Part shown: piece by piece, positions 62,503-64,000 of the stretch | How the letters are laid out: each line of letters begins with the position of its first letter | How positions within the stretch are numbered: the first letter of the stretch is position 1 | Assembly (NCBI RefSeq): GCF_015356115.1 | Contig: NZ_CP063056.1 | Coordinates: 930,001-994,000 of the forward strand | Reading direction: 5' to 3' | Source: Rodentibacter haemolyticus | GTDB lineage: Bacteria > Pseudomonadota > Gammaproteobacteria > Enterobacterales > Pasteurellaceae | DNA length: 64,000 bases | Translations under genes and position numbers: made by a program | The notes under the pieces: model-generated | Database searches by the model: none | Seen by the model: only the letters and a program-made list of their open reading frames with translations | What the model was told of the DNA's origin: nothing

Positions 62503-63786
62503 ATGTGGCGTTTTTTTTATACCGGCTTGATGTACCTGATTCAGCCATTGGTACTGTTTTTTATGTGGATACGTGGATTTAAAGCTCCGAATTATCGTAA
62601 AAGACTGGGCGAGCGTTATGGCTACTATAAGGATTTAACTCGTCCTTCTCCTTATGGAATTGTGGTTCACGCCGCTTCGGTGGGGGAGGTGATCGCTGCC
62701 ACACCGTTAGTACGCCGTATTCAACAAAATTATCCTCATTTATCGATAACCTTCACTACGGTAACGCCAACCGGATCAGATCGTGTGAAAGCCGCTTTCG
62801 GTGATAGCGTGACCCATTGTTATTTGCCTTATGATCTCCCTGATGCAATTAATCGTTTTATTGATTTTATTCAGCCCAAACTTTGCATTGTGATTGAAAC
62901 GGAGCTTTGGCCGAATTTGATTCATCAACTTCATCGCCGTAATGTGCCGTTTATCGTAGCAAATGCACGTTTGTCGGCGCGTTCGGCAAAAAGGTACGGA
63001 AAAGTGCGGTCGAGTTTACAAACAATGTGGTCGCAAATCAGTTTGATTGCGCCACAAGATCAAATTAGCGGAAAACGTTTTTTAACACTGGGCTATCCTG
63101 AGTCAAAGCTTAAACTTACCGGTAATATTAAATACGATTTAACCATTAATGCGGAGTTGCTTGAGCAAATTCGGGTTTTGCATGAGCAATGGGTTCAACA
63201 ACGTCACATTTGGATTGCCGCCAGCACGCATGAAGGTGAAGAAGAAATTATTTTGCAGGCGCATCGGCAACTTTTAAAGAAATATCCCGATTTGCTTTTG
63301 TTACTTGTTCCGCGTCATCCGGAGCGTTTTAATTCCGTTGCCGATTTAATTGAAAAAGAAAAATTTCAATTTATCCGCCGTACTTCCGGAGAGCTGCCGA
63401 TTGCCGATACGCAGGTAATTTTAGGTGATTCAATGGGGGAGCTGATGTTGCTATATGGTATTTCCGATATTGCCTTTGTGGGCGGAAGTCTTGTTAAACA
63501 AGGGGGACATAATCCTCTTGAACCTTTAGCATTTAAAATCCCTGTTATCACCGGTAAACATACTTTTAATTTTCCTGAAGTGTTTAGAATGTTGTTAGAA
63601 GTGCAGGGAGTGCTTGAGGTGAGTTCTACGGCAGGCGGTTTGGAACGCGCGGTCGAAGCATTACTTAATTCGCCGGAAGGGCGTAAACGTTTCGGTAATG
63701 CCGGTTATGAAGTCTTAATTGAAAATCGTGGGGCGTTGCAACGTTTATTAAATTTATTAAAGCCTTATTTGGAGCGCAATGTATGA
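62503..63786 (+). CDS. waaA: 3-deoxy-D-manno-octulosonic acid (Kdo) transferase
   Basis: The 427-residue GT-B enzyme adds Kdo to lipid A precursor at the inner membrane. It has an N-terminal membrane anchor (FFYTGLMYLIQPLVLFFMWI), the conserved HAASVGEV near residue 58, and VGGSLVKQGGHNPLEP in the C-terminal domain. The Haemophilus enzyme is monofunctional (one Kdo). The stop overlaps the coaD start by four bases (ATGA). Confidence 0.95.
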   Translation: MWRFFYTGLMYLIQPLVLFFMWIRGFKAPNYRKRLGERYGYYKDLTRPSPYGIVVHAASVGEVIAATPLVRRIQQNYPHLSITFTTVTPTGSDRVKAAFGDSVTHCYLPYDLPDAINRFIDFIQPKLCIVIETELWPNLIHQLHRRNVPFIVANARLSARSAKRYGKVRSSLQTMWSQISLIAPQDQISGKRFLTLGYPESKLKLTGNIKYDLTINAELLEQIRVLHEQWVQQRHIWIAASTHEGEEEIILQAHRQLLKKYPDLLLLLVPRHPERFNSVADLIEKEKFQFIRRTSGELPIADTQVILGDSMGELMLLYGISDIAFVGGSLVKQGGHNPLEPLAFKIPVITGKHTFNFPEVFRMLLEVQGVLEVSSTAGGLERAVEALLNSPEGRKRFGNAGYEVLIENRGALQRLLNLLKPYLERNV

Positions 63787-64000
63787 CAACAGTGATTTAT
63801 CCCGGTACTTTTGATCCTATAACGAACGGACATTTAGACATCATCAAACGAAGTGCGGTCATTTTTCCAAAAGTTTTGGTCGCCGTGGCAAATAGCCCAA
63901 GTAAGAGCCCATTGTTTTCTTTGGAAGAACGCGTAGAACTTGTGCGTCAATCCGTTTATCCGCTGTCGAATGTGGAAGTGTTCGGGTTTTCTGATTTATT
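63783..64000 (+). CDS. coaD: Phosphopantetheine adenylyltransferase (5' part)
   Basis: The reading frame is cut by the window end after about 72 residues. It begins MTTVIYPGTFDPITNGHLDI, with the nucleotidyltransferase motif T/HxGH as TNGH. This is CoaD of coenzyme A synthesis. It is coupled to waaA by a four-base overlap. Confidence 0.95.
   Translation, partial: MTTVIYPGTFDPITNGHLDIIKRSAVIFPKVLVAVANSPSKSPLFSLEERVELVRQSVYPLSNVEVFGFSDL

Overview
The window is chromosomal DNA from a member of the Pasteurellaceae close to Haemophilus/Aggregatibacter. The uptake signal core AAGTGCGGT and its complement occur throughout, often as inverted pairs that form terminators. Gene neighbourhoods such as cyuA-polA-zapA-6S RNA-fau-clpB, focA-pflB-pflA-protein E and lgtF-waaA-coaD match the Haemophilus influenzae arrangement as I remember it. 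No database search was possible, so gene calls rest on recognised motifs and remembered family sequences.

Layout. 1-5100 is the complete S10 ribosomal protein operon on the minus strand (rpsJ to rpsQ) with its leader and terminator. 5340-8279 is ftsX-ftsE-ftsY (minus), and 8378-9441 is rsmD-trmL (plus). 9587-17739 is a full D-xylose regulon: xylBA (minus), xylFGH and xylR (plus). 17806-22639 is a 2-deoxyribose regulon: deoR-deoC (minus) divergent from deoK-deoP-deoX (plus). An IS3-family element with a broken transposase follows (22656-23920). 24109-26100 is rpsP-rimM-trmD-rplS, and 26283-30863 is focA-pflB-pflA plus a protein E-like lipoprotein. comE1, with a Sxy-type CRP-S site, and a three-gene siderophore/cobalamin-type ABC importer follow to 33907.

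33991-38703 encodes a giant type I-secreted protein. It has a Bap-like N-terminus, twelve 12-residue repeats, Ig-like domains, a serralysin-type zinc protease domain and RTX repeats. No type I secretion genes are in the window. 39006-40337 holds an unknown lipoprotein and a DUF72 protein.

40414-49139 is a decaying defence island. It contains intact hsdM and hsdS, a tyrosine recombinase, and an inverted, IS-scarred remnant of a second hsdS that shares a 72-bp inverted repeat with the live hsdS. It also contains a badly broken hsdR, a broken rhuM, a type III res tail and a frameshifted NERD/UvrD-like helicase. The arrangement is that of an invertible type I specificity locus whose restriction subunit is lost and whose silent cassette has been damaged, leaving a likely methylation-only system.

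49194-64000 returns to housekeeping genes: metH, cyuA, polA, zapA, 6S RNA, fau, clpB, an LOS glycosyltransferase, waaA and the start of coaD.

Two families of small intergenic mobile repeats stand out. One (three copies, 102-112 bp) closely resembles the neisserial Correia element. The other (three copies, 121-167 bp) has about 25-bp terminal inverted repeats, and each copy is bounded by its own 7-10 bp direct repeat, which indicates transposition.
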